DNA of 37,004 nucleotides, from positions 1-37,004 of IMG/VR virus record IMGVR_UViG_3300037502_002054; one strand, written 5' to 3'. Made by a program: the position numbers and the translations under genes. Shown one piece after another: positions 1 through 5,604 of the stretch. The notes below the pieces were generated by a model, which did no database searches, had not been told where the DNA came from, and was given only the letters and a program-made list of their open reading frames with translations. Source of the DNA: a virus. Within the stretch, counting starts at the first letter, position 1; every line of letters starts with the position of its first letter.

Positions 1-545
1 TCAATTGCTTTTTTCACTGTTGCCTCATCTTTCGCCCAAGATTTTACATTGATGCAATCGGCATCTGCAAACGGGTTGGCCTTTTCTTTGCTAACGTCAG
101 GCAGTTGCTGGCTGATGTCGAACAAGGTGTTGACCAATTCTTGCTGCGAATCGGGTAAGGTCAAGAAATCAATCACTACTGGGGCTGCTTGCGCCTGTGC
201 CTTTTCTTGCCCGATAGCGTTTGCCACTTCATCTGCCGTGGCGAATTCAGTACCGCCAAGGCCAAACGCTGCCAAGGCCCTACCGATTGCCGATGTTTCA
301 GCATTTTCAAGGGCAGATGTTTTGTTAATGCTGGATGCCTTGCGATATTCTTCAGCGTGGCCAGTTGCTACCAACCGCCCTTCGGGGTTGAAGATGTTGG
401 CTTTCATCACTACGCATTCGGCATCTCTTGTCAGCACCTCAGTTGTTAATGAATAATCAGGGCATGCCGCCTTGAACTTTTGCACACGCAGGGCCACTGT
501 TTCGTACTCCCTGCCGTGAATGTTTACTTTGCCGTTGTTTTTCAT
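1..545 (-). CDS. ssDNA-annealing recombination protein, cut by left edge
   Basis: The reading frame starts with ATG at 545 and runs off the window, giving 181 visible codons (MKNNGKVNIHGREYETVALR at the start). The block with SSINKTSALENAETSAIGRA followed by LAAFGLGGTEFATADEVANA matches the conserved core of Rad52/Erf-like single-strand annealing proteins of Bacteroidota phages. Such proteins pair with an exonuclease to recombine phage DNA. If base 1 joins base 37004, the next gene is indeed a YqaJ-type exonuclease. Across that junction the frame stays open for 43 more codons to a TAA at 36872-36874, which would give about 225 aa and a 134-base overlap with the exonuclease. The family call is good; the exact C-terminus is uncertain. 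Confidence 0.75.
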   Translation of the reverse strand, partial: MKNNGKVNIHGREYETVALRVQKFKAACPDYSLTTEVLTRDAECVVMKANIFNPEGRLVATGHAEEYRKASSINKTSALENAETSAIGRALAAFGLGGTEFATADEVANAIGQEKAQAQAAPVVIDFLTLPDSQQELVNTLFDISQQLPDVSKEKANPFADADCINVKSWAKDEATVKKAI

Positions 546-550
546 AGGTT

Positions 551-736
551 TTATTTGTAAAAGGTGATTAAATTAGAAAGAACGATTTTTGCTTGGCGCA
601 TTACCATTTCGCTGGGTATCAACGGCGGCTGCGACCTGAATGTGGCGAATAGTATCGGCCTACCTTTGTCGGGCTTGCCGATAATTTGGATTTTGCTGCC
701 GCCAACAAGTGGCGATTCGATTAGGGTTATTTTCAT
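551..736 (-). CDS. small hypothetical protein, 61 aa
   Basis: This short ORF begins at ATG 736 and stops five bases before the annealing-protein start at 545, so the two are probably translated from one message. The protein (MKITLIESPLVGG...) is rich in beta-type residues, basic overall, and shows no signal peptide or membrane segment. I do not recognise the family. Its position directly before the recombination genes suggests an early accessory role, but that is only inference. The overlapping plus-strand ORF is taken as its shadow because every flanking gene is on the minus strand. Confidence 0.55.
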   Translation of the reverse strand: MKITLIESPLVGGSKIQIIGKPDKGRPILFATFRSQPPLIPSEMVMRQAKIVLSNLITFYK

Positions 737-791
737 GCTGCTATTAGTTTGATTAGTGTCATATTTTATATTACATTTTATAGGCCAAAAA

Positions 792-811
792 AGCCCTACC
801 GAAGTAGGGCT
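792..811 (-). terminator. UUCG-capped intrinsic terminator
   Basis: On the minus strand AGCCCTAC, loop TTCG, GTAGGGCT is followed by a run of six T (786-791). The stem is a perfect 8 bp with the very stable cUUCGg cap. It lies just after the 831-1277 gene and should end or attenuate that transcript before the annealing-protein operon. Confidence 0.85.
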
Positions 812-830
812 TGCTTTTCAGCTTCTTTAT

Positions 831-1277
831 TTAGTTGTCAAGATATTTTCTAAAGGCCTGAATTATGTCTATAAACAAATTAGCCATCCTTGTTTCATGG
901 TTAATCATTTTCAACAAAAATTCTTCAGCGTTTAGGTCGTTTTTGGTTTCTGCATTAGAATCAATCTTAACGCTTTTTTCTTTTTGTTTAGGCTTTCTTT
1001 TGTAATTCTTGTTTAATGTTTTTTTGTATTGATAATAATCTGCTGCCGAATTAACAATAAGTTCGTTTTCTTTTTTCTGGTCCATTTCTACCCAATGGTC
1101 ACAATTGCCTATTCTTTCAATAAGCCCTTGTTTTTGCATGATTCTAATTAAGGTATCTCCAACTTGGGCAGCCCTTGCTATTTCTTTTCTTGATAAACAA
1201 GTTGGCAAATGCTTTTGAGATTGCGTCAAAGTTTTGATGACTTGAATCCTTTCGTTTAACGGTTTTTTGTTTTTCAT
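831..1277 (-). CDS. putative winged-helix DNA-binding protein
   Basis: The 148-aa protein has a probable helix-turn-helix near residues 25-60 (LSRKEIARAAQVGDTLIRIM, then a QGLIERIG wing). A lysine-rich linker around residues 88-103 (KRKPKQKEK) follows, then a helical C-terminal half. It is driven by the module promoter at 1315-1342 and closed by the UUCG terminator at 792-811, so it can be expressed on its own. As the most regulator-like product of the five repeated promoter modules, it is a candidate for the factor that binds the AAGTGTTAAA elements; this link is inference. The name of the HTH family is not certain. Confidence 0.65.
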   Translation of the reverse strand: MKNKKPLNERIQVIKTLTQSQKHLPTCLSRKEIARAAQVGDTLIRIMQKQGLIERIGNCDHWVEMDQKKENELIVNSAADYYQYKKTLNKNYKRKPKQKEKSVKIDSNAETKNDLNAEEFLLKMINHETRMANLFIDIIQAFRKYLDN

Positions 1278-1314
1278 TGTTTTGTGTTTTTAATGGTTAA
1301 TGAAATTTGTACTG

Positions 1315-1370
1315 CAAACCTAATAGTTATTTCAACACGAAATCAACAACAAGTGTTAAAAAGTGTTAAA
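1315..1370 (-). promoter_or_regulatory. module promoter A with tandem 10-bp operator
   Basis: Read on the minus strand, the -7 box TAGGTTTG is at 1315-1322 and the extended upstream box TTTCGTGTTGA is at 1332-1342. Two exact head-to-tail copies of AAGTGTTAAA (plus-strand sense) lie at 1351-1360 and 1361-1370. TAnnTTTG is the established Bacteroidota -7 consensus. The module drives the HTH gene 831-1277. Confidence 0.75.
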
Positions 1371-1377
1371 ACAAAAA

Positions 1378-1394
1378 AGCCCCGATGTGGGGCT
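1378..1394 (-). terminator. intrinsic terminator after holin gene
   Basis: On the minus strand AGCCCC, a five-base loop, then GGGGCT is followed by TTTTTTG. It ends the transcript from the capsid and holin side and abuts the operator of module A. Confidence 0.8.
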
Positions 1395-1441
1395 TCGTAG
1401 TATTAAAATCAGGTTTACCCTGACAAATGCGATATAAAGGC

Positions 1442-1864
1442 TTATTCTTTGATTTTCGATACAATCCCCTTGCCCTTGCGAATAATGTCATATAACCGCT
1501 TTAAAAGCGTTGTGCCAGTCATTTTCTCGATATTCTCATCTATGCTTTTAAACTCAATCCCGATTAACGCAACGCCTACCGCCTTGGTCAGTACAAAAGA
1601 TGTGTTCACAAACTGGCCAAGAAGGTCTCCAACAATGAAAACGTCCATAACAAAGAAGGTTAGAACTACGCTTTGGTACATCACCATCTTCCAAACCACT
1701 CGGCTCAGTTTTTTGCTTTCGATTTTCTCACCCGTTTTATGGGCAGCCATCATGCCAAGTAAGGTGTCAAGGGTAATGAATGCGCCAACGGCAATCATGA
1801 TGCCAGCAACTGGTGCAAAAAATGCAAGTATTGATGCTGAAATGTATGCAAAGGTAGATTTCAT
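1442..1864 (-). CDS. phage holin (holin_4 / toxin-secretion type)
   Basis: The 140-aa protein has hydrophobic segments at about residues 7-35, 57-85 and 88-107, separated by short charged turns such as AHKTGEKIESKKLSR. The layout, the length and the tail with MTGTTLLKRLYDIIRKGKG fit the phage holin family exemplified by phage_holin_4. It would form membrane lesions that let the endolysin (25215-25634) reach peptidoglycan. Unusually the holin is about 23 kb away from the amidase, next to the capsid genes. It follows gene 1866-2876 after one base, so it is expressed with the late virion genes, and a terminator lies directly downstream. Confidence 0.75.
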   Translation of the reverse strand: MKSTFAYISASILAFFAPVAGIMIAVGAFITLDTLLGMMAAHKTGEKIESKKLSRVVWKMVMYQSVVLTFFVMDVFIVGDLLGQFVNTSFVLTKAVGVALIGIEFKSIDENIEKMTGTTLLKRLYDIIRKGKGIVSKIKE

Positions 1865-1865
1865 T

Positions 1866-2876
1866 TTAAGGGATATTTACACGGTTTACAACCATTGGGG
1901 TGCAAGTGTAGCACCTGTCGTTTGGTAACCGCAAATTAGCCAACAAGGTCTGCATTTCGGTGTTGTAATACTGCACGTAAAGGCTGCGCTTTTCGTTAGC
2001 ATCTTCTTTGTTGATCGTGGTTACGTTGTTTAGGCGGTCGCTGAACAAGATTTCATCCATTAATTCAACACCTGAAGCATACAACATGGCCCGGCGAAGC
2101 CGATTTGAAAACTGGCACATCCAAGTTGAATCATCGCATTCAATAGAATAGTTTAACGATACGCCGTGCGTGTAACCAATCCCCACTAAATTAGTATCAG
2201 TCAAAGAACCTGTTTTGCTTGTTTCAACGGCCCTTGTAAACAACAAGTCGCTGAACCTTGACCGCCGTCCTTTCGTGCAGCTTGCACAGGCGGTTGGGTT
2301 TATCCAAGTGTCAAATGCGGCAGATAAGCCAGCATCAACCGCAACCATTAAATGCAAATCTTGGCCGTTGGTTGGGTAGCTTTTATTTATCAGCACCTCG
2401 GTAATCTGCCCAGCAACTGAAGTGAATGGTATTGTGTCGATTATCGTGCCCTGAATAATATCAATCACGTAGATGTTGTCGGTAACCGCCCCGGCAAAGA
2501 ATATAGAAACGCTGTTTAGGTTGAATTTAAGATATGGGTAATCGCTGACCAATATCTCAACCCCAGCATATTTGCCAACCTTGGCGGCATCGTTTACCTT
2601 GTTTTCATCAAAGTACCCGATTGTGCCTTTGTCAACCACCGAATTGAATCTGCCCTTGATGTCCATAAATGAACGAAAGTCGCTGACAATTTTGTCCCCG
2701 GCACGTTCAACGGCCGCATTCATTACATCGTAGCCGCTGGATTGTTGGGCATCACTAACGTAGTCGGCTTGGTACAAATCAAAGCCGGGCAGCGTTGCCA
2801 ATGACACCTTGTTGCTGGGTGTTGACGTGCAGCCATCGGGCACGAAAATCAAATCGGTTAGACAGGTTGTTGGCAT
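1866..2876 (-). CDS. putative virion structural protein, 336 aa
   Basis: I do not recognise a named domain. The protein follows the capsid gene and precedes the holin, a place where Bacteroidota phages often carry a structural or neck protein. The N-terminal part includes a TLPGFDL motif and a helical stretch; the rest is beta-rich. Cysteine pairs occur late in the chain (ACASC near residue 198 and CYTC near residue 323) and could bind metal or form a disulfide. No signal peptide or transmembrane segment is visible. The minus-strand ATG at 2876 is the only well placed start. Confidence 0.6.
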   Translation of the reverse strand: MPTTCLTDLIFVPDGCTSTPSNKVSLATLPGFDLYQADYVSDAQQSSGYDVMNAAVERAGDKIVSDFRSFMDIKGRFNSVVDKGTIGYFDENKVNDAAKVGKYAGVEILVSDYPYLKFNLNSVSIFFAGAVTDNIYVIDIIQGTIIDTIPFTSVAGQITEVLINKSYPTNGQDLHLMVAVDAGLSAAFDTWINPTACASCTKGRRSRFSDLLFTRAVETSKTGSLTDTNLVGIGYTHGVSLNYSIECDDSTWMCQFSNRLRRAMLYASGVELMDEILFSDRLNNVTTINKEDANEKRSLYVQYYNTEMQTLLANLRLPNDRCYTCTPMVVNRVNIP

Positions 2877-2885
2877 AATGAAAAA

Positions 2886-2951
2886 TTATCGACCACCACA
2901 ATTGCAGCCTCCTGGCCGTGATGTCGGTTTTGGTTTTGGTTTGTATTTCAT
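2886..2951 (-). CDS. candidate 21-aa Lys/Pro/Cys/Gly microprotein
   Basis: A tiny ORF reads MKYKPKPKPTSRPGGCNCGG plus a final R. It begins 13 bases after the capsid-gene terminator and ends 9 bases before the 1866-2876 gene. The composition is strongly biased: KPKPKP, then a GGCNCGG tail that could hold a metal. The biased composition and the tight fit between genes support it, but at this length chance cannot be excluded. Confidence 0.4.
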   Translation of the reverse strand: MKYKPKPKPTSRPGGCNCGGR

Positions 2952-2964
2952 AGGCTAAAAATAA

Positions 2965-2982
2965 GGGGGGATTGCTCCCCCC
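2965..2982 (-). terminator. terminator downstream of capsid gene
   Basis: Six G, a six-base loop and six C form a perfect stem. On the minus strand it is followed by TTATTTTTA, so it can end or attenuate the major capsid transcript, as often seen after the most abundant virion gene. Confidence 0.75.
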
Positions 2983-3005
2983 GTTATTTGTGAATTGCAG
3001 GCAGA

Positions 3006-4073
3006 TTAAACTCCTACGAATTTCAAGATGCCGTTAACACCTTCCAAGCGGTCACCAGCTTGGTACATGTCAGCAGGCAAGAAGATGAAGTCGTGGTTTA
3101 ACGCAACCTCAAAATTCCACACCTTGCTGTCTGCACCGTTGCAAGTGTACTCAGCACGGTAGTCGAAAGTTAATGGCAGGTTAGGATCAGGATGCTGAAG
3201 CGTACCTTGAACAAGCGTGCTGTCGTTCATCTCAAGGATGCCTTTGAATTCGTTAAACGAAATCATTTGAACAGCACCGGGGATGATTGAATAAGCAGCA
3301 GTTGGGGCTGTGTCATTTAACTGAATTCTGCGGTCGTAACCGTATGTGATGCCAGCTTGTTGTGCATACAATCCGGTTGACAAACCTCCATCAGTAAATG
3401 CAGGGGGAGCAGCAGCGTTTAACGCTTTGATGTACTTCCACCAAGTTTCGCCGCCGAAAACGTAAGGCATGCCGTTAAATTCGTTAGCCATGTTCTCGAA
3501 AGCAATTACTTCGGTAGCATCGTAGTTGGGCCCTCCAGCACTCAAAACGGTATCAGCGTTCTTGCTGGTGCTTGTGCCGGGCGCAAGTCCATTATCAACG
3601 TCAGAAGCGAAGTTACCGCTGTTGGCGATGATTTGGATGGCAGCGTTTGTGGCTACTTTGCGGGCCAAAACGTCCATCATTTTGAACACCTCTTTGGCGA
3701 TGTAGTTGCTGTCGGCTTCGCAACGTTCTTCAAGTTCGGATGCAGTCAGTTTGAAACCAACGTGGTAACCGTCAGAAGGGGTAAGCGAATACAAAACCGA
3801 AGTTTCGCCGTCGTTAGACCAAGTACCGCAGGTTACACGACCGCCGTCTTGCACCATTGATTCAAGAAAACGCTGGCCGTAAACTACCTCAACTGTTTTG
3901 CGACCGTGGTCACGAAAGTTAAGTTGGTTTTGGATAACGTCTGAGCGGTTAGGCGCAGATAAGATAAAAGAAAGCAAAGGCAAAGGCTCGGCTTTCAAGT
4001 TGTCAACCCCAAAGGAGTCGAACAGGGATAGCTGCACATTAGGGCAAGCTATAAATGAAGATAATGCTGACAT
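3006..4073 (-). CDS. major capsid protein
   Basis: The 355-aa product has no residue-level motif that proves the call. Its size, its place after the scaffold gene (interrupted by a small-gene cassette), its own promoter with a structured leader, and its own terminator all fit the major head subunit. The N-terminal third has the extended, polar character of HK97-type capsid proteins (for example NRSDVIQNQLNFRDHGRKTV). A long helix-rich segment follows at residues 110-145 (LTASELEERCEADSNYIAKE), and the C-terminus is beta-rich (YTCNGADSKVWNFEVALNHD). No other ORF in the genome is a better candidate. Confidence 0.7.
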   Translation of the reverse strand: MSALSSFIACPNVQLSLFDSFGVDNLKAEPLPLLSFILSAPNRSDVIQNQLNFRDHGRKTVEVVYGQRFLESMVQDGGRVTCGTWSNDGETSVLYSLTPSDGYHVGFKLTASELEERCEADSNYIAKEVFKMMDVLARKVATNAAIQIIANSGNFASDVDNGLAPGTSTSKNADTVLSAGGPNYDATEVIAFENMANEFNGMPYVFGGETWWKYIKALNAAAPPAFTDGGLSTGLYAQQAGITYGYDRRIQLNDTAPTAAYSIIPGAVQMISFNEFKGILEMNDSTLVQGTLQHPDPNLPLTFDYRAEYTCNGADSKVWNFEVALNHDFIFLPADMYQAGDRLEGVNGILKFVGV

Positions 4074-4118
4074 TGTATTTGTTTTTTAATTGTCAATTTG
4101 TTTATGCTGCCTATTTTT

Positions 4119-4185
4119 TCGGGGGCAACGTCACCCGACAATGCGCCATTTTGGTTCGGCAGCGCAGCCGACTTACACAAATTTA
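4119..4185 (-). promoter_or_regulatory. capsid-gene promoter and 5' leader hairpins
   Basis: On the minus strand the -7 box TAAATTTG lies at 4178-4185, so transcription should begin near 4172. The first transcribed bases then fold into TCGGC, loop TGCGCT, GCCGA (4156-4171). A second stem pairs TCGGG with CCCGA (4119-4123 with 4134-4138). The leader to the capsid ATG is about 100 bases. No clear -33 box was found. Confidence 0.5.
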
Positions 4186-4230
4186 CCAACAATGTGGCAA
4201 ATGCATTGTTTTTTTTACCAATTTTGCTAC

Positions 4231-4518
4231 ATGGATAACGAAATACCACAACCAAGCAAGCCCGTCATCACGTTTTTTGACCAATACGGGGGCAGAAATT
4301 GCCCTGACGGCGAACCGACCAGCAACTATCAATGTGCACCAAGGGCACATCACAACAGCATCAAGGCTGCATACAGCAAGCGCATCGAATTTGCTGTTGA
4401 AATGTACGATGAACTGCGGCGGCACGGCATGAATCGGTATCAGGCAGCCACCGAAGCTGCAACGGCCTACGATATTAACGAAGATAAGTTGCTGCGGATT
4501 GCCCGAAAAACGCTATAA
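4231..4518 (+). CDS. plus-strand hypothetical protein, 95 aa
   Basis: This is one of only four plus-strand genes. I chose ATG 4231 (MDNEIPQPSKPVITFFDQYG) because the open frame upstream has low-complexity, Cys-rich, non-protein-like sequence. The C-terminal half is helical and looks like a small DNA-binding or terminase-small-subunit-like HTH (MNRYQAATEAATAYDINEDK), but I cannot assign a family. It is divergent from the capsid gene and is followed after 18 bases by a 40-aa plus-strand gene. No clear promoter of the host type was found in front of it. Confidence 0.6.
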   Translation: MDNEIPQPSKPVITFFDQYGGRNCPDGEPTSNYQCAPRAHHNSIKAAYSKRIEFAVEMYDELRRHGMNRYQAATEAATAYDINEDKLLRIARKTL

Positions 4519-4536
4519 TGGGGGAAAACTACCGCC

Positions 4537-4659
4537 ATGCCGTTCAAAAGTGAAGCCCAGCGTAAATTCTTGTATGCAACCAACCCAAAATTGGCTGCAG
4601 AATTTGAAAAGAAAACCCCGAAGGGCATGAAGTTGCCTAAAAAATCGCCTAAGAAGTAG
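4537..4659 (+). CDS. 40-aa basic protein of the MPFKSEAQR family
   Basis: The ORF starts MPFKSEAQRKFLYATNPKLA and ends in a lysine-rich tail (KKSPKK). Very short proteins that begin MPFKSxxQRRFL are widespread in phages and are usually left as hypothetical; the match to that start is clear by eye. It lies 18 bases after gene 4231-4518 on the same strand. Its last 11 bases overlap the end of the minus-strand gene 4649-4834, so the two genes converge. Function is unknown; the charge suggests nucleic-acid or head association. Confidence 0.7.
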   Translation: MPFKSEAQRKFLYATNPKLAAEFEKKTPKGMKLPKKSPKK

Positions 4660-4834
4660 GGGTTATATTGCCATCTACGTCAAGAAAGCGGTCAATTGTG
4701 TTGATGTGAAAGCCTGCGGTAAGTAGCATGCCCCGTAATGACTGAATAATATCCTCAATGCCAGCATCGTTTGGCAGTTCGGTTGATACTTCAATATCGT
4801 AGCTTCTAATTGTAATTTTCATGTTGTCGTGCAT
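4649..4834 (-). CDS. small conserved phage protein, 61 aa
   Basis: The protein reads MHDNMKITIRSYDIEVSTEL at the start; an alternative ATG at 4822 would give the more family-like MKITIRSYDIE start. A beta strand, then LPNDAGIEDIIQSLRGMLLT and a final helix, resemble small acidic phage proteins seen in Bacteroidota phages, whose role is unknown. It has its own promoter (TAACTTTG at 4851-4858) under an array of palindromes, so its expression seems to be specially controlled. Its 3' end overlaps the convergent plus-strand gene by 11 bases. Confidence 0.65.
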   Translation of the reverse strand: MHDNMKITIRSYDIEVSTELPNDAGIEDIIQSLRGMLLTAGFHINTIDRFLDVDGNITPTS

Positions 4835-4850
4835 GGCAAAATCTTTTAAT

Positions 4851-5001
4851 CAAAGTTACAAACTTTTGCCAGTATTTACGCTTACTGGCAATTTTAAGTC
4901 CCTCACCAATGGTGAGATAATTCGCCAAAAGGTAAAGAATAATTGACCTTTGGCGAAATATACCCTATCGGTGATTAGTTCACATCTATTGGTTTGGTAT
5001 A
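4851..5001 (-). promoter_or_regulatory. promoter with an array of palindromes
   Basis: The -7 box TAACTTTG is at 4851-4858 on the minus strand. Four different dyads follow in a row: GCCAGTA/TACTGGC (4868-4889), CTCACCA-A-TGGTGAG (4902-4916), TTCGCCAAA-AGGT/ACCTTTGGCGAA with one bulge (4921-4957), and TATACC/GGTATA (4959-5001). The direct repeat ATATACCC occurs at 4958-4965 and 4999-5006. The first dyad covers the usual RNA-polymerase contact region. No ORF lies here. Confidence 0.55.
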
Positions 5002-5022
5002 TACCCGATTGGGCATAAAAAA

Positions 5023-5042
5023 AGCCCCACCGAAGTAGGGCT
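5023..5042 (-). terminator. UUCG-capped terminator
   Basis: The minus-strand RNA AGCCCUAC-UUCG-GUGGGGCU followed by seven U pairs fully using one U-G wobble. On the plus strand the same position is a C-A mismatch, which fixes the direction. It ends the 5073-5404 cassette. Confidence 0.85.
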
Positions 5043-5072
5043 GTTGGGCCTATGCATTAGTTATAGGTAAGG

Positions 5073-5243
5073 CTAAGGAAGCGACTCCCAAGACATATCA
5101 TTGTAATTAATTCCTTTTTCGTAACCGATTTGGACTTTCTTTTTTTCAAGTCGTTCTTGATGGTCAACATCGGGGTCATTTGAAATTGAAAGCAAGTAAA
5201 GGACTGCTCCTGTAACGTGATTGTAAAGTCTATAATGTGTCAT
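5073..5243 (-). CDS. small hypothetical protein, 56 aa
   Basis: An ATG at 5243 opens a 56-codon frame (MTHYRLYNHVTGAVLYLLSI ... NYNDMSWESLP) that ends at a TAG 31 bases before a UUCG terminator. The sequence reads as real protein: an N-terminal beta hairpin, then a charged helix DPDVDHQERLEKKKVQ. I do not recognise the family. It is the second gene of a cassette driven by the module promoter at 5409-5454. Confidence 0.6.
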   Translation of the reverse strand: MTHYRLYNHVTGAVLYLLSISNDPDVDHQERLEKKKVQIGYEKGINYNDMSWESLP

Positions 5244-5248
5244 TTTGA

Positions 5249-5404
5249 TTAAAATTTGTAGAAGCCCAGCCGATAACAGCCATTTTGCGTAATGGCAGGT
5301 TCAGTGGTAACTTCAAGGTTTGTAATTCTATTTAACATCTGTGCTTGTTTGAAAATTTGTGCTTCTAATCTGCCACTGACAGCAAGCGGCAAACCGTTAT
5401 TCAC
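5249..5404 (-). CDS. candidate small protein with GTG start, 51 aa
   Basis: The open frame encodes NNGLPLAVSGRLEAQIFKQA followed by QMLNRITNLEVTTEPAITQN and GCYRLGFYKF, and ends five bases before the next gene. The only ATG (5338) would give 29 aa and discard a protein-like N-terminal half. A GTG at 5402-5404 lies about five bases beyond the -7 box TATGTTTG (5409-5416), so translation would be nearly leaderless. A TTG at 5419 is another option. The ORF is likely real because of its composition and tight spacing, but the start is unsettled. Confidence 0.45.
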   Translation of the reverse strand: MNNGLPLAVSGRLEAQIFKQAQMLNRITNLEVTTEPAITQNGCYRLGFYKF

Positions 5405-5408
5405 ACCC

Positions 5409-5454
5409 CAAACATACAAACTATTTCAATGCGAAAATGTTAATAAGTGTTAAA
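5409..5454 (-). promoter_or_regulatory. module promoter B
   Basis: The -7 box TATGTTTG is at 5409-5416 and the upstream box ATTTTCGCATTGA at 5426-5438 on the minus strand. One full AAGTGTTAAA and a decayed partner (TTAAT) lie at 5440-5454. It drives the two small genes 5249-5404 and 5073-5243. Confidence 0.75.
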
Positions 5455-5460
5455 AGAAAA

Positions 5461-5480
5461 AGCCCCACCGAAGTAGGGCT
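5461..5480 (-). terminator. UUCG-capped terminator after scaffold gene
   Basis: The minus-strand RNA is AGCCCUAC-UUCG-GUGGGGCU, with one wobble pair, followed by UUUUUC. It lies between the scaffold gene and promoter module B. Confidence 0.8.
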
Positions 5481-5514
5481 GTTTAATCAGTTCAGGCTTT
5501 TCAAATGCCCAAGT

Positions 5515-5590
5515 AAAATCACATTATAGTGTATTTTATTGGTCTGTATGTTTTGAAACGCAAGACGAAACGGGCAAAATCACATTATAG
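5515..5590. repeat. pair of 15-bp direct repeats
   Basis: AAAATCACATTATAG occurs at 5515-5529 and 5576-5590, 61 bp apart, each followed by TGT or CGT. The core is nearly palindromic (CAC-ATTATA-GTG). Both copies are in the untranslated tail of the scaffold transcript. Confidence 0.7.
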
Positions 5591-5604
5591 CGTGAATCCG
5601 CCGC

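Noticed and set aside
49-456. 135-aa plus-strand ORF at the left edge
   Set aside because: It is antisense to the annealing-protein frame, whose conserved core is recognisable; the plus-strand translation is Ser/Ala-rich noise.
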